Below are positions 16,100 through 18,573 of a stretch of 18,573 nt of DNA, in pieces (position 1 is the first letter of the stretch; every line of letters begins with the position of its first letter). Source of the DNA: Muribaculaceae bacterium (GTDB lineage Bacteria; Bacteroidota; Bacteroidia; Bacteroidales; Muribaculaceae); NCBI GenBank assembly GCA_009775375.1, contig VSPO01000063.1:1-18573 (forward strand), written 5' to 3'. Made by a program: the position numbers and the translations under genes. Under the pieces are notes generated by a model, which saw only the letters and a list, made by a program, of their open reading frames with translations, was not told the DNA's origin and ran no database searches.

Positions 16100-16402
16100 T
16101 TATGAAAGCCAACCGCAATCTCCACAACCGGGGCAATTCCATGTATGGGCGGCATCACCGGTTCCTTCGTCAACAGCGCTCGCGACTTCGGATTTATAAT
16201 CGTACATTATGCATTCGCACGTAACCGACACGCAGGTGTAATCCTTTCTGTTCCACCATTCCTCAATTTTATCGAAAAACGCGAGCGCTTCGATATTCTC
16301 TTTCGTCAGTTCAGACTGATCCTGCACTGAAGCTGTGCTCTGTATGTAGGTCAGCGCAAGAACTGAGGCAAATATACTGCCTAAAGCTATTTTCTTTAGC
16401 AT
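16100..16402 (-). CDS. NVEALA-family secreted cysteine-rich peptide precursor
   Basis: A 100-residue precursor. MLKKIALGSIFASVLALTYI is a Sec signal, with a plausible cut after QSTA (about residue 24). After a short polar stretch comes ENIEALA (35-41), a near-exact copy of the family's name motif NVEALA. All six cysteines lie after it: Cys57, 62, 64, 90, 93 and 96, in the spacings CxxxxCxC and CPGCGDCG. Cutting after Ala41 would give a 59-residue mature peptide with an even number of cysteines, fit for disulfides or metal binding. The family's function is not known to me. It is the first gene of the seven-gene operon, and the propeller gene follows after 8 bases. Alternatives to a signal or antimicrobial peptide are a structural surface peptide or a metal-binding one. 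Confidence 0.82.
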   Translation of the reverse strand: MLKKIALGSIFASVLALTYIQSTASVQDQSELTKENIEALAFFDKIEEWWNRKDYTCVSVTCECIMYDYKSEVASAVDEGTGDAAHTWNCPGCGDCGWLS

Positions 16403-16543
16403 TGTTTTGAGTTTTACTTTGTAAATTAATTTTGTTTGAATAGGTGTATATCATTTCAACCCATACTGCACATAGCAGCTGCCAAATTGTGTTGTCCTTA
16501 TTCTGTTTGTTCCGCTTGTATTGTTATTTAGAAATCCTTATTA
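16403..16543. other. 141-base gap before the peptide operon
   Basis: A+T-rich gap that should hold the minus-strand promoter of the operon. No clean TAnnTTTG with a -33 TTG was found. The nearest is TTAATTTAC in the T/A-rich stretch around 16422-16430, a weak match. No convincing terminator for the upstream gene was seen, so read-through from it is possible. Confidence 0.4.
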
Positions 16544-18484
16544 CTACCAATATATCTGCATATCATTGGAAATATCATATTCAAAGATTCGTTCGTCGCG
16601 GCCACCGTCTAAACAATGAAGATAAAGGAGAGCTCCCACAGGCGCCTCCATGACAATCATGTCGTTAGTTGCCTTAATCTGTCCTAATGAATGCCACCCG
16701 TCTTTTCCTTTATTGTAAAACAGTTCGTATGTGTGGCCATGGTGGATATAGTTTCCTCGGTTGCGCGGTGAATACATTATCTTTTCAACCTTGCGTGGTC
16801 TTCCTAAATCGAGGCCCGTCCACCCTCCTGACGGCTCCTCGAGATCGACTGATGAATAGGGATTCATGTCCCATGCATTTCTGAAATCATGTTTATCATC
16901 TGTTGCATGGAATCCCGGCGCCGTCAATATCGTCCCTATCATAGGGACAGTATCATCCTTGTTTTCATAGAATGCAATGACAGACACATTGCACCATGTC
17001 TTGTCTGCGCTCCTGTATCTGACATATCTGCGCCTGCTATAATCATTTATGATTATAGTGGTAAAAAGCCTTTTGGGTGAATCTTTGATTTGATGAAGTG
17101 TATCGACTTCTGAGAAATCCCGTGAATCGCTAATTTCAAAACATGAATTTACCATTCTCCATGTATAGTCTCCGACTGTCAGATTGTATTTGCTATAGAT
17201 ATTGATCGGCTTCATTTCTCCGGGAATGAGGAAGTTCAATAAGCCGTCGATGTTTCTAGTGGTTTTGAATGGGAAACTCTTGACTTTGAATCCTCCGTTC
17301 TCCATAACGCCCGCTACGCACACGGTTCTGTTTCCCACATATCCGAAATCCACCGTATCATTCTTGGCAACGCCCATGCCGACAGGAATCCAGTCCATCT
17401 TTGATGAAAGGGCAATATACACCGTGTCGCCATTGCTTATTCCGGCAAGCCCCGAAAGAGCTATCTTAAAGGGCTTTCTTTGGCTCGGATTTAGATACCA
17501 TCTGGTCTCATCCCTCATAAACGGATTTATAAGATAGGGATTGGCACGCCTTGTATTGAGAGATTGATACGGCACATTCCTATTGATTGAGAATGTCTCG
17601 CTCAACACCTTTGCCGCCGGAACAATTGATTTATATGCGGAATCAGTACGTTGTTCAGGCAGCCACGGGCTTCCATCAGAATCATATATGACCCCCCATG
17701 AATGGGAGTCATTAAGATCGCCGCGCATTGGTGCGACATGCATGGTGGCCGGCAGGCCGGCAGACCGCAGAAGATAGGACATACCGTCAGTCTTTTCCCT
17801 ACATGCTCCTGTTTTCCAATCCACTATCTCAGGTCCGATTCTGGGTCCATTTGGAAGACACGAAGTCCACTTGAAGTTTTTGCGCCACATCCATTCCTTA
17901 TAAAGAATATCTGAAGCGATTCGAGGTGTCGCCGCCTCGGGCAATGAGGCTATGCTATCGATCAAATTTCCGTATTCTTCCAAGATCTTTTTTCTCCAGT
18001 TGGAGAGGGGTTCATCGCCCAGACGGTATGGCAATACAAATTCCAAAAAATCTTCCCATCTCACATTCTTACCCCAAGGCCATCTTTCCCTTGCCTCAAA
18101 AGCGGCATCAATGTTTTCCACAAGATAGGCAGAGTCCAGGGTCTCGATGTCGTACACTATATCGAGTTTCGCTAAATCCGGCTCACCATATATGGAGTCA
18201 AGGGAATCTTTGATGGCCAATGGATTTAATGATTGGTCAGCCGCTACCTCAAAGTAACGGCGATACTTGGCGAGTTCCTTGCCGGTCTTCGAGTGATGTA
18301 TGGGCATGTTGCTGATCAACCATCGGGCTGCCTCAAGACGCTGGGGATTATCGGCATAATGGTCAAGCACTTTCTCCAGCTCTTTCCTATTCACTCCCGA
18401 CAACTTAAGAGCGCGTTCAAGATATTTATCGTCACGCGACATTTTAAAGTTGTCGCATGAGGTAACACCTGAGATCACGGTCAA
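16544..18484 (-). CDS. Transglutaminase-like plus discoidin-like lipoprotein, 5' end cut off
   Basis: Read from a TTG at 18484 it has 646 residues. A helical N-terminal part (20-180) is followed by a transglutaminase-like core: GACREKTDGMSYLLRSAGLP with Cys228, then DSHSWGVIYDSDGSPW with His261 and an acidic residue nearby (Asp268, Asp270 or Glu277) as third member. The last 125 residues (GGWTGLDLGRPRKVEKIMYS, GHTYELFYN) resemble a discoidin/F5-8C carbohydrate-binding fold. Such proteins may cleave or cross-link peptides or bind surface glycans. The signal peptide is incomplete: in frame upstream the codons read TPYLFLFLTVISGVTSC, a good lipobox tail, but no start codon precedes them and a TGA interrupts at 18506-18508. 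The sequence changes at about 18499-18500 into an insertion-sequence-like end. The TTG start would give almost no signal, so the protein is probably not exported here. It lies 141 bases upstream of the peptide operon. Confidence 0.8.
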   Translation of the reverse strand: MTVISGVTSCDNFKMSRDDKYLERALKLSGVNRKELEKVLDHYADNPQRLEAARWLISNMPIHHSKTGKELAKYRRYFEVAADQSLNPLAIKDSLDSIYGEPDLAKLDIVYDIETLDSAYLVENIDAAFEARERWPWGKNVRWEDFLEFVLPYRLGDEPLSNWRKKILEEYGNLIDSIASLPEAATPRIASDILYKEWMWRKNFKWTSCLPNGPRIGPEIVDWKTGACREKTDGMSYLLRSAGLPATMHVAPMRGDLNDSHSWGVIYDSDGSPWLPEQRTDSAYKSIVPAAKVLSETFSINRNVPYQSLNTRRANPYLINPFMRDETRWYLNPSQRKPFKIALSGLAGISNGDTVYIALSSKMDWIPVGMGVAKNDTVDFGYVGNRTVCVAGVMENGGFKVKSFPFKTTRNIDGLLNFLIPGEMKPINIYSKYNLTVGDYTWRMVNSCFEISDSRDFSEVDTLHQIKDSPKRLFTTIIINDYSRRRYVRYRSADKTWCNVSVIAFYENKDDTVPMIGTILTAPGFHATDDKHDFRNAWDMNPYSSVDLEEPSGGWTGLDLGRPRKVEKIMYSPRNRGNYIHHGHTYELFYNKGKDGWHSLGQIKATNDMIVMEAPVGALLYLHCLDGGRDERIFEYDISNDMQIYW

Positions 18485-18499
18485 AAATAAAAATAAGTA

Positions 18500-18573
18500 G
18501 GGTGTTCAGTTTGACGTTCCGAAAAACGGCATCCAGAACACCGGATTTTACATAAAAATCACGTGCTGGAAAT
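18500..18573. mobile_element. Probable end of an insertion sequence (continues beyond the window)
   Basis: From 18500 the plus strand begins GGGTGTTCAG. GGTGTTC (18501-18507) is the reverse complement of GAACACC (18536-18542), with a nested CCG-A5-CGG hairpin at 18519-18529, as transposon ends often show. It replaces the expected start of the neighbouring lipoprotein gene. On the minus strand one frame is open from the window edge across the junction (VKSGVLDAVFRNVKLN), but no transposase domain can be recognised in so short a piece. The element type and any target duplication cannot be seen. Confidence 0.45.

Noticed and set aside
18501..18542. The GGTGTTC/GAACACC inverted repeat as an invertible-promoter recombination site
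   Set aside because: The arms are only 7 bases and 28 bases apart, with no second site or promoter between distant copies in the window. An insertion-sequence end explains the missing gene start better.
1..18573. CRISPR array, tRNA or rRNA genes
   Set aside because: No regularly spaced repeats, cloverleaf-like sequences or rRNA signatures were recognised on either strand.

Overview
The window looks like chromosome of a gut Bacteroidales bacterium, perhaps a Muribaculaceae-type lineage. The reasons are TAnnTTTG-type promoter elements in place of sigma-70 boxes, an LptE/SecG block, a 6-bladed beta-propeller lipoprotein, an NVEALA-family peptide, and many lipoproteins with Bacteroidetes-style lipoboxes. 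No rRNA, tRNA or CRISPR was seen. The species cannot be fixed from the sequence alone.

Region 1 (1-1094, plus strand, clearly A+T-rich) looks accessory. It holds the last codons of an unknown gene, a good promoter, a lipoprotein gene whose start is out of frame by one base in a run of five A, and an overlapping small membrane protein. It ends at a strong terminator. The lipoprotein's C-terminal third is a glycine/alanine-rich hydrophobic module flanked by two cysteines. With the overlapping three-helix membrane protein it resembles a toxin/bacteriocin plus immunity pair, which is an inference.

Region 2 (1111-4812, plus strand, G+C-rich) is a compact envelope operon: PlsC-like acyltransferase, sigma-54-dependent Fis-type regulator without a receiver domain, LptE, a small conserved protein, and SecG with a Pro/Ala-rich tail. 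An A+T-rich stretch inside the small-protein gene carries a candidate internal promoter for secG. A rho-independent terminator closes the operon.

Region 3 (16402 down to 4831, minus strand) is the most interesting part. It is a seven-gene, nearly gapless operon: NVEALA-family cysteine-rich peptide, beta-propeller lipoprotein, S26 signal peptidase, O-antigen-ligase/Wzy-fold protein with a TPR tail, RND periplasmic adaptor, and two unequal RND permeases. Two junctions are 4-bp ATGA overlaps and one is an 11-bp overlap. I read it as a candidate system that makes, cuts, possibly glycosylates and exports a small six-cysteine peptide. The dedicated S26 protease may cut after the Ala-Leu-Ala end of the NIEALA motif.

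Region 4 (16544-18573) holds a transglutaminase-like, discoidin-like lipoprotein gene, 141 bases upstream of the peptide operon on the same strand. Its body is intact but its start codon and first few residues are missing. Where they should be, the sequence changes to an inverted-repeat end that looks like the edge of an insertion sequence running out of the window.
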